Assembly (NCBI GenBank): GCA_937927675.1
Contig: CALBSG010000129.1
Span: 1-64,000, forward strand
Source: an uncultured Paracoccaceae bacterium
GTDB taxonomy: Bacteria; Pseudomonadota; Alphaproteobacteria; Rhodobacterales; Rhodobacteraceae
DNA length: 64,000 nt
Reading direction: 5' to 3'
Part shown: positions 17,887 through 26,489 of the stretch, piece after piece
Layout of the letters: the number at the start of each line of letters is the position of its first letter
How positions within the stretch are numbered: position 1 is the first letter of the stretch
The notes under the pieces: generated by a model
What the model was told of the DNA's origin: nothing
Database searches by the model: none
What the model saw: the letters and a program-made list of their open reading frames with translations, nothing else
Position numbers and translations under genes: made by a program

Positions 17887-19038
17887 ATGACGATTCACTG
17901 GTGCGGCACGGGGTTGTCGTCGGGTCCGGGTCTGCGGCGTTTGCTGGAGGGTGGCCAGAAGGTGGTGGTGTGGAACCGCACCGTCGAGAAAGCCCGCGAA
18001 GTGGTGGGCGATCTTACCCAAGATATTCGCCCCTACAGCCTTGAGGCGCTGACCGCTGCCTTGCAGCCGGGCGATGTTGCCGTGTCGATGTTGCCGGCAG
18101 ATCAGCATGTCTCCATTGCCAAGGCCTGCCTTGCCAAAGGCGCGAACTTTGTCTCGTCTTCCTATATCGCACCGGAAATGCGGGCGCTGGACGATGAATT
18201 CCGCGCCAAGGGTCTGGTTTCGGTCAATGAAGTTGGCCTTGACCCCGGTATCGACCATCTGATGGCGCATGATCTGGTGGCCGCTTACCGCGCCTCGCCC
18301 GGCTATCACGCGGATAACGTGCTGTCGTTCGTGTCCTATTGCGGCGGTGTGCCGAAGATCCCGAACCCCTTCCGCTATAAATTTTCGTGGGCGCCTGCGG
18401 GTGTGCTGAAGGCGCTGCGTTCGCCCTCGCGCAGCTTGAAGAATTTCAGCGAACTGCGCGTGAACCGTCCTTGGGATGCGATCACCCGCTATGACGCGCC
18501 GCTGCCGCAGCCGGAAAGCTTTGAGGTTTATCCGAACCGCGACAGCTATCCGTTCATGGACGACTACCGCTTTGACAAGGGCTGGAATGTGCGCGACTTC
18601 GTGCGCGGAACGATCCGTCTGAACGGCTGGGCCGAGGCTTGGGCGCCGATTTTCCGCGAGATCGAAGGGCTGGAGGGCAAATCGGATGCCGAGATCAACG
18701 CGGCACTGACCGCGCGGGCAGATGCGCTTTTGGTCGAAAACTCCTACGCACCTGGCGAGCCGGACCGGGTGGTGCTGTTCGTCAGCCTGAAGGCGGAACG
18801 CGATGGCCGCGCGGTCTTTGATCAGACTTGGGCGATGGATGCTTGGGGCGATGCGCGCGGTTCGGCCATGGGGCGGCTGGTGTCTGTTCCGGTGTCGATG
18901 GCCATCGAATCGGTGCTGGCGCGCGAGTTTGCAGCCGGGGTGCATGCCGCCCCGCATGATCCGAAGTTGATCGCCAAGTTCCTGGGTCAGGTGACGCATC
19001 TGGCGCAATACATGGCCCGCGTCGACCATCTGGCCTAA
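17887..19038 (+). CDS. Saccharopine dehydrogenase-family protein (L-glutamate-forming type)
   Basis: 383 residues of the saccharopine reductase type. The N-terminal Rossmann domain starts IHWCGTGLSSG, with the glycine-rich loop followed by VVVWNRTVEKA, and the C-terminal domain completes the substrate site. The expected reaction is oxidation of saccharopine to aminoadipate semialdehyde and glutamate, or its reverse. GGGAGAGAGA precedes the ATG. It is the second gene of the saccharopine pair, separated by 69 bp that hold two palindromes, so expression of the second gene may differ from the first. Carboxynorspermidine synthases are distant relatives; the partner gene makes saccharopine the best substrate. 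Confidence 0.87.
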   Translation: MTIHWCGTGLSSGPGLRRLLEGGQKVVVWNRTVEKAREVVGDLTQDIRPYSLEALTAALQPGDVAVSMLPADQHVSIAKACLAKGANFVSSSYIAPEMRALDDEFRAKGLVSVNEVGLDPGIDHLMAHDLVAAYRASPGYHADNVLSFVSYCGGVPKIPNPFRYKFSWAPAGVLKALRSPSRSLKNFSELRVNRPWDAITRYDAPLPQPESFEVYPNRDSYPFMDDYRFDKGWNVRDFVRGTIRLNGWAEAWAPIFREIEGLEGKSDAEINAALTARADALLVENSYAPGEPDRVVLFVSLKAERDGRAVFDQTWAMDAWGDARGSAMGRLVSVPVSMAIESVLAREFAAGVHAAPHDPKLIAKFLGQVTHLAQYMARVDHLA

Positions 19039-19047
19039 GTGGCGTTT

Positions 19048-19077
19048 GGACCGGGGGGGCAAGGTTTCCCCCGGTCC
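19048..19077 (+). terminator. GC-rich hairpin after the saccharopine gene
   Basis: A perfect 10-bp stem, GGACCGGGGG with CCCCCGGTCC, and a 10-nt loop lie 9 bp after the TAA. There is no T-run, so termination would be imperfect or Rho-assisted. Confidence 0.5.
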
Positions 19078-19100
19078 CCCCCAGTCTGGCGGCGGATGCC

Positions 19101-19130
19101 TCCGGCGGGGATATTTTTACCAAGGTAAAG
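19101..19130. repeat. Intergenic GGATATTTG element, copy B
   Basis: The block TCCGGCGGGGATATTTTTAC followed by CAAGGTAAAG matches the elements at 8621-8650 and 32411-32443, again just downstream of a C/G-run hairpin and a gene end. It lies in the 193-bp gap before the heparinase-like gene; nothing else is recognisable in that gap. Confidence 0.6.
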
Positions 19131-19231
19131 CTGCGAAGTGCCCGGCATTGGGGTGACAGGTTGGGCCTGCTTGGCTAGACTGTGGCAAAGGCGCTCTGGT
19201 TCGTGGGCGGCAGGCAAGAGCATTTTATTTC

Positions 19232-20962
19232 ATGACATTCTGGACGATCCCGGCCGCGAACGGCAGTCTTGGCAATCGCTGGGCTGTGGCACGTGCGCTG
19301 AAGGCGCGGGCGGCAAGTGGATTTGTGTCCCAGCCAGAGCCGCGATCCATGGGGCTTTATGCCCGCGGGCGGCAGTTGATTGCCGGGAATGTGCTGTTCG
19401 GCGGGCAATTGGTGGAGTTGAAGGGCCAAAGCCTGTGGGACATTGCGCAGCCGGATCCGGGGCAGGCGGATGACGTGCATGGCTTTGTCTGGCTGGATGA
19501 TCTGGCGGCGGTGGGTGACGGGCCAGCGCGAAAGCGGGCGCAGGATTGGGTTTGGGACTGGATCGCGCGCTATGGCACCGGGCGCGGGCCGGGATGGTCG
19601 CCCGATCTGACCGGGCGGCGGCTGATCCGCTGGATCAACCACGCGCTGTTTTTGCTCAGTGGGCGCGACAAGGCGCAGTCCGAGGCCTATTTCGCGCAAG
19701 TTACGGCACAGACGGTGTTTCTGTCCGGGCGCTGGAAACAGGCGGCCCCCGGCCGCCCGCGGTTTGAGGCCTTGGCCGGCTTGGTGGTGGCGGGATTGGC
19801 GCTGACCGGTATGGAAAAGCTGGTCGCACCGGCGGTCGCCGCGCTGGCGGCAGAATGCGTGCGTGAGGTGGACCGACGCGGGGGGATTCCAACGCGCAAT
19901 CCTGAGGAATTGCTCGACGTCTTTACCCTGCTGACATGGGCCGAGCGCGCGCTGTCCGAGGCGGGGCAAATCGCGCCGGAAGCGCTGGTTCATGCGATTG
20001 AACAAATTGCCCCGACCTTGCGGGTGTTGCGTCATGCCGATGGTGGCTTGGCCCGGTTTCACGCAGGCGGTCGCGGGGCTGAGGGGCGGTTGGAGCAGGC
20101 ATTGGCCTCTGCGGGCGTGAAGCCGGGCGCAACCGGTGGGCAGGGTCTGGCGATGGGTTTTGCCCGTTTGCATGGCGGGCGCACCAGCGTTGTCATTGAT
20201 GCCGCCGCGCCGCCTGAGGGGCGGGCGGGAACATCGGCCCATGCCTCGACGCTGGCGTTTGAGCTGACCTCGGGGCGACGGCCGCTGATTGTGTCTTGCG
20301 GTTCGGGGGCGCCGTTTGGGCCAGAGTGGCGGCTGGCTGGTCGCGCCACCCCCAGTCATTCGACGCTGGCGGTGGATGGGTTTTCGTCATCCCGGTTCAA
20401 GCCGGGCTCAGATGTTTTGTCGGATATGGCCGAGGTGCATCACCTGCGGTTGGGTGCGGGCGAAGGGGGGCCGTTCTTTTCGGCCAGCCACGACGGTTGG
20501 GCGCGCACGCATGGCCTGTCGCATCTCCGCACCCTGACGCTGTCGACCGATGGCCGTCGTCTGATTGGGCAGGACAATCTGATCGCGGTCACCACCGCCC
20601 AAAAGTCCCGATTCGAACGTTTGATGACCGAGGGCCGTCTGTCGGGCGTCGGCTATGCCTTGCGCTTTCATCTGCATCCCGATGCCGATGCCACGCTGGA
20701 CATGGGCGGCACAGCAGTTTCGATTGCCTTGAAAAGCGGCGAGATCTGGGTGTTTCGGCACAATTCGCAGGCAAGCCTGTCGCTGGAACCGTCTGTTTAT
20801 CTGCAAAAGGGCCGTCTTCGGCCGCGACCGGCACTTCAGATTGTGCTTTCCGGGCGCGCGATGGAGATTGAAACGCCTCTGGGCTGGACCTTGGCCAAGG
20901 CACAGGATACTCCGCTGGCCATCCGCGATCTGGACCTTGGGGATATGCCTGTTCCCCTGTGA
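19232..20962 (+). CDS. Heparinase II/III family protein
   Basis: 576 residues. The N-terminal half is helical, with LIRWINHALFLLSG, typical of the alpha/alpha toroid; the C-terminal half from about residue 310 is beta-rich and contains the heparinase II/III segment MGFARLHGGRTSVVID and SAHASTLAFEL, where a histidine sits in the active-site region. No signal peptide is evident. These proteins are putative polysaccharide lyases acting on acidic glycans, but most bacterial members next to purH have no shown substrate. It is 24 bp upstream of purH on the same strand, an arrangement seen in related alphaproteobacteria as I recall. A weak ribosome site precedes the ATG. Confidence 0.85.
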   Translation: MTFWTIPAANGSLGNRWAVARALKARAASGFVSQPEPRSMGLYARGRQLIAGNVLFGGQLVELKGQSLWDIAQPDPGQADDVHGFVWLDDLAAVGDGPARKRAQDWVWDWIARYGTGRGPGWSPDLTGRRLIRWINHALFLLSGRDKAQSEAYFAQVTAQTVFLSGRWKQAAPGRPRFEALAGLVVAGLALTGMEKLVAPAVAALAAECVREVDRRGGIPTRNPEELLDVFTLLTWAERALSEAGQIAPEALVHAIEQIAPTLRVLRHADGGLARFHAGGRGAEGRLEQALASAGVKPGATGGQGLAMGFARLHGGRTSVVIDAAAPPEGRAGTSAHASTLAFELTSGRRPLIVSCGSGAPFGPEWRLAGRATPSHSTLAVDGFSSSRFKPGSDVLSDMAEVHHLRLGAGEGGPFFSASHDGWARTHGLSHLRTLTLSTDGRRLIGQDNLIAVTTAQKSRFERLMTEGRLSGVGYALRFHLHPDADATLDMGGTAVSIALKSGEIWVFRHNSQASLSLEPSVYLQKGRLRPRPALQIVLSGRAMEIETPLGWTLAKAQDTPLAIRDLDLGDMPVPL

Positions 20963-20986
20963 TGTCCCCCAAGAGGTGAGGCTGCC

Positions 20987-22588
20987 ATGACCCATCCCGT
21001 CGCCACCGATCATGTCTATGTCGGACGCGCATTGATTTCCGTTTCCGATAAGACCGGGCTTTTGGACCTTGCCCGCGCATTGTCGGCCATGGGGGTGGAG
21101 CTGGTGTCCACCGGAGGCACCTCGAACATGCTGCGGACCGCGGGGCTTGCGGTGCGCGATGTGTCCGAGATTACCGGCTTTCCCGAGATGATGGATGGCC
21201 GCGTCAAGACGCTGCACCCGAATGTGCATGGCGGGCTTTTGGCGCTGCGCGATGATGATGAGCATCTTTTGGCCATGGCCGCGCATGGGATCGACCCGAT
21301 CGACCTGTTGATCGTCAATCTTTACCCGTTTGAAGAGACGGTCGCGAAGGGCGCCGATCACGCCACCTGCATCGAAAACATTGATATCGGTGGTCCGGCG
21401 ATGATCCGTGCGGCCGCCAAGAACCACAAGTTTGTCACGGTCGTGACCGACCCTTGCGACTATGTGCAGTTGATCGACCAGATGAAGGCCAATGACGGCG
21501 CGACGACGCTGGCGTTTCGTCAAAAGTTGGCGCTGACGGCTTATTCCCGCACCGCCGCCTATGACACGGCCGTGTCCACTTGGTTGGCGGGCGAGTTGAA
21601 AGACACCGCGCCGCGCTATCGGTCGTTTGCGGGCAAGCTGGCCCAACCGCTGCGCTATGGGGAAAACCCGCATCAGGGTGCTGCTTTTTACACCGATGGG
21701 ACCAAGCGCGAGGGCGTGTCCACCGCCAAGCAGTGGCAGGGCAAAGAGCTGTCCTACAACAATATCAATGACACTGACGCGGCCTTTGAGCTGGTGGCAG
21801 AATTTGCAGGCCAAGGTCCGGCTTGCGCGATCATCAAACACGCCAACCCCTGCGGCGTGGGCAAGGGTGGCAGCCTGCTGGAGGCGTATCAGCGCGCCTA
21901 TCAGTGTGACCAGACCTCTGCTTTTGGTGGGATCGTGGCGCTGAACCAGCCTTTGGATGCCGCAACGGCGGAAGAGATCGTCAAGATCTTCACCGAGGTT
22001 GTGATCGCGCCCGGGGCCAGTGATGAAGCCAAAGCGATCTTTGCCGCGAAGAAAAATCTGCGCCTGCTGACCACTGCAGGCTTGCCCGATGCCAAGAAGG
22101 GTGGGCTTTCCTTCCGGCAAGTGGCGGGCGGCTTTCTGGTGCAAGACGGCGATGTGGACAGCATCACCGCGGCCGATCTGAAAGTGGTGACAAAGCGCGC
22201 ACCGACCGAGGCCGAGCTTGCGGATCTGCTCTTTGCGTGGAAAGTTGCCAAGCATGTGAAGTCGAACGCCATCGTCTACGTCAAGGATGGCGCGACCGTG
22301 GGTGTGGGGGCGGGCCAGATGAGCCGTGTGGATTCAACCCGGATTGCCGCGCGCAAAGCGCAGGACATGGCCGAGGTTCTGGGGCTGACCGCGTCGCCCA
22401 CCATCGGCTCTGTCGTGGCTTCGGATGCCTTCTTCCCCTTCGCTGATGGGCTTTTGACCGCAGCCGAGGCCGGGGCGACGGCGCTGATCCAGCCCGGTGG
22501 CAGCATGAACGATGCCGCCGTGATCGAGGCCGCCGACAAGGCGGGACTGGCGATGGTCTTTACAGGCCAACGGCATTTCCGGCACTGA
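20987..22588 (+). CDS. purH: Bifunctional AICAR transformylase / IMP cyclohydrolase
   Basis: 533 residues, the full bifunctional length. It performs the last two steps of de novo IMP synthesis: formylation of AICAR with 10-formyl-THF and ring closure. The N-terminal IMP cyclohydrolase domain begins [11 protein letters not shown] and includes STGGTSNML and [14 protein letters not shown]; the transformylase domain has [17 protein letters not shown] with the catalytic Lys-His pair, [10 protein letters not shown] and the C-terminal FPFADGLL and GQRHFRH. AGAGGTGAGG precedes the ATG. It is followed after 3 bp by lspA, so the two are cotranscribed. Confidence 0.97.
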   Translation: MTHPVATDHVYVGRALISVSDKTGLLDLARALSAMGVELVSTGGTSNMLRTAGLAVRDVSEITGFPEMMDGRVKTLHPNVHGGLLALRDDDEHLLAMAAHGIDPIDLLIVNLYPFEETVAKGADHATCIENIDIGGPAMIRAAAKNHKFVTVVTDPCDYVQLIDQMKANDGATTLAFRQKLALTAYSRTAAYDTAVSTWLAGELKDTAPRYRSFAGKLAQPLRYGENPHQGAAFYTDGTKREGVSTAKQWQGKELSYNNINDTDAAFELVAEFAGQGPACAIIKHANPCGVGKGGSLLEAYQRAYQCDQTSAFGGIVALNQPLDAATAEEIVKIFTEVVIAPGASDEAKAIFAAKKNLRLLTTAGLPDAKKGGLSFRQVAGGFLVQDGDVDSITAADLKVVTKRAPTEAELADLLFAWKVAKHVKSNAIVYVKDGATVGVGAGQMSRVDSTRIAARKAQDMAEVLGLTASPTIGSVVASDAFFPFADGLLTAAEAGATALIQPGGSMNDAAVIEAADKAGLAMVFTGQRHFRH

Positions 22589-22591
22589 TCG

Positions 22592-23080
22592 ATGCGTGTG
22601 CTCGCCCTAGCTGCACTGGCTGCCTTGGGGGTCGATCAGGCCTCCAAGCTGGTCATGATCCATGCGCTGGACCTGCCGAACCGGGTCGAGATTGATGTGA
22701 TCGACCCGGTGCTGAACTTTCGCTGGGCGGAAAATCGGGGCGTGAACTTTGGTTTGCTGTCAGGCAGTTCAGAGGTGACGCGCTGGTTGCTTGTGCTTCT
22801 GGCGGTGGCAATTTCGGCTTGGGTGATCCGCTGGGCCGCGAAAGACCACTTTGACGTGCGTGGCATGATCTCCGCCGGGCTTTTGGTCGGGGGTGCTGCG
22901 GGCAATGTGGTGGATCGGCTGGCCTATGGTTATGTCGCCGATTTTCTCAACATGTCCTGCTGTGGCATTGAAAACCCTTACGCATTTAACGTCGCAGATA
23001 TTGCCATCTTTGTCGGGGCCATCGGCCTTGTTCTCTTTACCGGGAAAGGCCAAAGTGGCGGCGGAGCGCCCAAGGCCTGA
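22592..23080 (+). CDS. lspA: Lipoprotein signal peptidase (signal peptidase II)
   Basis: 162 residues with four transmembrane segments. It cleaves signal peptides of diacylglyceryl-modified prolipoproteins in the inner membrane. The two catalytic aspartates are visible in [14 protein letters not shown] and FNVADI, and NRGVNFG is the conserved substrate-region motif. It starts 3 bp after purH. The next gene encodes a lipoprotein with a clear lipobox, a fitting neighbour. Start [19 protein letters not shown] is normal. Confidence 0.95.
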   Translation: MRVLALAALAALGVDQASKLVMIHALDLPNRVEIDVIDPVLNFRWAENRGVNFGLLSGSSEVTRWLLVLLAVAISAWVIRWAAKDHFDVRGMISAGLLVGGAAGNVVDRLAYGYVADFLNMSCCGIENPYAFNVADIAIFVGAIGLVLFTGKGQSGGGAPKA

Positions 23081-23154
23081 TAACACCCCGTGACGCGGGA
23101 AAGGCTTTGCGCTAGAAGGGCCAAGATCTCCCCGCGGGGAAAAAGGAGGCAGGC

Positions 23155-23697
23155 ATGACGGCAGCACGTTTGGTTCTCGCGTTTGCGGGCGCTTCGCTGC
23201 TGGTGCTGGCAGGTTGTGGCGGCTGGCGGGATAAGCCGCCGCAGTTGATGAATCTGCGATCGTCAACCAATGGGCCGGATGAATTTTCGATCGTTCCGCC
23301 CAAACCTCTGGAAATGCCGGAAGACCTTGCGCTTTTGCCCGAACCGACACCGGGCGGCGAAAATCGCACTGATCAGCGGCCCAACGATGATGCCGTAATC
23401 GCGCTGGGTGGCACACCTCGGGTGGCCAGTGCAGCTGTACCGGCATCTGATGGCGCGCTGTTGGCCTATGCTGGCCGTGATGGTGTTGCGGCAGATATCC
23501 GCCCGACATTGGCGGAAGAAGACGTCAAATACCGCCGCAAGAACAATGGCCGGTTGCTGGAGCGTCTGTTCGGCGTGAACGTCTATTACCGGGCCTATCG
23601 CAAACAATCTCTGGACCAGCAGGCAGAGCTTGAACGCTGGCGCGCGGCGGGCGCAGGCACGCCATCGGCTCCGCCCCGCAAGGCGAGCGAGCGCTAA
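23155..23697 (+). CDS. DUF3035 lipoprotein (BamF-like)
   Basis: 180 residues. The signal peptide ends in a lipobox LAGC near residue 20, so it is a lipoprotein, processed by LspA encoded directly upstream. The rest is proline-rich and low in predicted structure, with the conserved block PPKPLEMPEDLALLPEPTPGG of DUF3035 and a C-terminal basic KYRRKNNGRLLERLFG. Members in alphaproteobacteria have been connected with the outer-membrane protein assembly complex as BamF, from memory of the family; this is not shown by the sequence. The ATG has a strong AAAAAGGAGGC ribosome site, next to a CCCCGCGGGG palindrome. It is located between lspA and two M16 peptidase genes. Confidence 0.8.
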   Translation: MTAARLVLAFAGASLLVLAGCGGWRDKPPQLMNLRSSTNGPDEFSIVPPKPLEMPEDLALLPEPTPGGENRTDQRPNDDAVIALGGTPRVASAAVPASDGALLAYAGRDGVAADIRPTLAEEDVKYRRKNNGRLLERLFGVNVYYRAYRKQSLDQQAELERWRAAGAGTPSAPPRKASER

Positions 23698-23793
23698 GGC
23701 GCTGACACCTCATCACATTGTCGCAAGCAGGCTTTCGCAGATGGCCTGCCTCGCCTAAATCTTTGTCACATGCCCCTTGCCGGAGTTTGCCCG

Positions 23794-25137
23794 ATGCGTC
23801 TGCCTCTGATGGCGTTGTCCTTTGGACTAGCAGCGGCCACGCCGCTTTATGCCGAGGACGTCACAACCTTTGCGCTGAAAAACGGGCTGGAATTGGTGGT
23901 GATCGAAGATCATCGCGCCCCGGTGGTGACGCAGATGGTCTGGTACCGCATCGGCGCGGCGGATGAGACGCCAGGCCATTCCGGCATTGCGCATTTCTTC
24001 GAACATCTGATGTTTCAAGGCACGGATGATCTGGCACCCGGAGAGTTTTCAGCCACGGTCGAGGCGCAGGGTGGCAATGACAACGCCTTTACCAGTTGGG
24101 ATTATACCGCCTATTTCCAAAGGGTGGCTTCTGACCGTCTGGGTCTGATGATGCAGATGGAAGCCGACCGGATGCGTGATCTGACCCTTTCCGAAGAGGA
24201 TGTGACCACCGAGCGGCAAGTCATTGTCGAGGAACGTGGCCAGCGGACCGACAGCGATCCCGGTGCCTTGCTGAATGAGCAGATGGCGGCCGCGCAATAT
24301 ATGAACCACCCCTATGGCCGCCCGGTGATCGGCTGGCTGCACGAGATCAAGGCGCTGACGCGTGAAGATGCGCTGGCCTTTTACAAGGCGAATTACGCGC
24401 CCAACAACGCGATTGTCGTCGTCGCGGGGGACGTGACACCCGAACAGGCGCTGAAGCTGGCGGAAACCCATTATGGGCCGCTGGAGCCCTCCTCGGATAT
24501 CCTGCCCCGCGCCCGCCCGGTGGAGCCGCCGCAACTGGCCGAACGCCGCATCGTTTTGGAAGACGAGCGGGTCTCGGAACCTTATGTGATCCGCAGCTAT
24601 CTGGCCGCCGAACGCAATGCAGGTGACCAGCGCAAGGCTGCCGCCTTGACCCTGCTGGCAGAACTTTTGGGCGGCAACCCGACCACGTCCGTCTTTGCCC
24701 GCGAACTGCAGTTCAAGCGTGGAGTGGCGACATGGTCGGCTGCCTTTTACGATGGCACCTCGGTCGATCCCGACACCTTTGGCGTCTATGTCATGCCCGT
24801 GCCGGGCGTGGCGCTGGCCGATGCCGAAGCGGCCTTGGATGAGGTGATTGCAGGCTTTTTGAAAGACGGGGTGAACGCCGAGGAGTTGGCCCGTATCAAG
24901 ACGCAGGTCCGCGCCTCGACCATCTATGGCCGCGACAATGCCGAAGGGATGGCGAATATGTATGGGCAAGCGCTGGCCATCGGGCTGACGGTCAAGGATG
25001 TACAGGAATGGCCAGATATTCTGGAAGCCGTCACCGCCGATGACATCATGGCCGCGGCGACCGAGGTTTTTGACCGCAAACGTGCGGTCACCGGTTGGCT
25101 GCAAGCCCCCGCCGCCACGAAGGAGGCCAAGGAATGA
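23794..25137 (+). CDS. M16-family zinc metallopeptidase, exported, active subunit
   Basis: 447 residues. Signal peptide MRLPLMALSFGLAAATPLYA directs it to the periplasm. The inverted zinc motif HxxEH is HFFEH at residues 67-71, so this is the catalytic member. The start at 23794 is chosen over 23770 because GGAG lies 8 bp before it and the signal peptide then begins properly. The following gene overlaps by 4 bp and encodes a homologue without the zinc motif, so the two likely form a heterodimer like other M16B pairs. It probably degrades peptides or misfolded envelope proteins. Confidence 0.92.
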   Translation: MRLPLMALSFGLAAATPLYAEDVTTFALKNGLELVVIEDHRAPVVTQMVWYRIGAADETPGHSGIAHFFEHLMFQGTDDLAPGEFSATVEAQGGNDNAFTSWDYTAYFQRVASDRLGLMMQMEADRMRDLTLSEEDVTTERQVIVEERGQRTDSDPGALLNEQMAAAQYMNHPYGRPVIGWLHEIKALTREDALAFYKANYAPNNAIVVVAGDVTPEQALKLAETHYGPLEPSSDILPRARPVEPPQLAERRIVLEDERVSEPYVIRSYLAAERNAGDQRKAAALTLLAELLGGNPTTSVFARELQFKRGVATWSAAFYDGTSVDPDTFGVYVMPVPGVALADAEAALDEVIAGFLKDGVNAEELARIKTQVRASTIYGRDNAEGMANMYGQALAIGLTVKDVQEWPDILEAVTADDIMAAATEVFDRKRAVTGWLQAPAATKEAKE

Positions 25138-26441
25138 TGCTGCGTATCGCGCTTTTCCTGCTGGTGATGGCCACGCCCTTGCGCGCGGAGATTGCCATTC
25201 AGGAGGTCACCTCGCCGGGGGGGATCAAGGCTTGGTTGGTCGAAGATCACAACATTCCCTTCATGGCGCTGGAGTTGCGCTTTCGCGGCGGTACATCGCT
25301 GGACCAGCCGGGAAAGCGCGGTGCCGTCAATCTGATGGCCGCCACGCTGGAGGAAGGCGCGGGCGAGATGGACGCACAGGGCTTTGCCATGGCGCGAGAT
25401 GGGCTTGCGGCGCATATCGGTTTTGGGGCGGAGGCGGATGAGATTTCCGTCTCGATGCAGACGTTGACCGAAAACCGTGGGGCTGCGGTTGATCTCTTGC
25501 ACCTTGCCTTGACGGCCCCGCGGTTCGATCAGGATGCGGTGGAGCGGGTCAAGGGGCAGGTTCTGGCCGGCCTGCGCGCGGAGGAGCAGGATCCTTCCGC
25601 GATTGCGGCCAAATTGTCCCGCGTGCGGGCCTATGGGGCGCATCCCTATGGCTCCTCTGGCGATGGCACGATTGACAGCGTCACCGCCCTGACCCGCGAT
25701 GATGTCGTTGCCGCATGGCAGGGGGCTATGGCGCGGGATCTGATTTACGTTGCGGCGGCAGGCGATATTTCGGCCGAAGAACTGGGGCTGTTGTTGGATC
25801 AGCTTTTGGTGGGCGTGCCTGCGGCTGGCTGGCCCCTGCCGTCCAAGGCGGTGCTGAACGAAAAGCCGGGCGTTGTGGTGCAAAGCTTCCCCGGCCCGCA
25901 ATCGGTGGTGCTGTTTGGCCATGGCGGTATCGGCTTTGATGACCCGGATTTCTTTGCCGCCAGCTTGTTGAACGACATTCTGGGCGGTGGGCGTTTTTCG
26001 GCCCGGCTGATGCAAGAGGTGCGCGAAAAGCGCGGGCTGACCTATGGCATCGGCACGGGTCTGGCCAGCCGTGACTTGTCGGCCGAATGGGTCGGGCAGT
26101 TTCAGGCCAGTAATGACAAGGTTGCCGAGGCAATCCAGGTCGTGCGCGATGAATGGGCCAAGATGGCGACGGAAGGTGTGACAGCAGAGGAACTGGCCAC
26201 CGCCAAGACCTATATGACTGGCGCTTATCCCCTGCGGTTTGATGGAAATGGCCAGATTGCCAGCATTCTGGTCGGCATGCAGATGCTGGGCCTGTCCGCA
26301 GACTATCCGAAAACCCGCAATGACAAGGTGAACGCTGTGACGATGGAGGACATCTCGCGCGTTGCCAAGCGGCTGTTGAAGCCCGAAAATCTGTCCTTTG
26401 TCGTGGTCGGGGAACCAACAGGCGTTGAGGCGACCGAGTGA
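25134..26441 (+). CDS. M16-family homologue, exported, lacking the zinc motif
   Basis: 435 residues with signal peptide MMLRIALFLLVMATPLRA. At the place where its partner has HFFEH it reads NLMAATLEEGAG, so no zinc can be held and it is likely the non-catalytic chaperone-like half of the heterodimer. The C-terminal half keeps the glycine-rich segment GGGRFSARLMQEVREKRGL typical of M16 partners. It starts with an ATGA overlap to the catalytic subunit, with GGAGG upstream. The two should be expressed at equal level. Confidence 0.9.
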   Translation: MMLRIALFLLVMATPLRAEIAIQEVTSPGGIKAWLVEDHNIPFMALELRFRGGTSLDQPGKRGAVNLMAATLEEGAGEMDAQGFAMARDGLAAHIGFGAEADEISVSMQTLTENRGAAVDLLHLALTAPRFDQDAVERVKGQVLAGLRAEEQDPSAIAAKLSRVRAYGAHPYGSSGDGTIDSVTALTRDDVVAAWQGAMARDLIYVAAAGDISAEELGLLLDQLLVGVPAAGWPLPSKAVLNEKPGVVVQSFPGPQSVVLFGHGGIGFDDPDFFAASLLNDILGGGRFSARLMQEVREKRGLTYGIGTGLASRDLSAEWVGQFQASNDKVAEAIQVVRDEWAKMATEGVTAEELATAKTYMTGAYPLRFDGNGQIASILVGMQMLGLSADYPKTRNDKVNAVTMEDISRVAKRLLKPENLSFVVVGEPTGVEATE

Positions 26442-26489
26442 GGCGCGAATCTGTGGCCTTGGCCTGACCTTGCTGCTAGACTTGGGGGT

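Noticed and set aside
16717..19062. Long minus-strand open frame of 781 codons opposite the two saccharopine genes
   Set aside because: It is a shadow of GC-rich codon usage; it covers two well-recognised plus-strand genes and has no protein motif.
20408..22255. Long minus-strand open frame opposite the heparinase-like gene and purH
   Set aside because: Antisense to recognised plus-strand genes; no motif or plausible start was seen.
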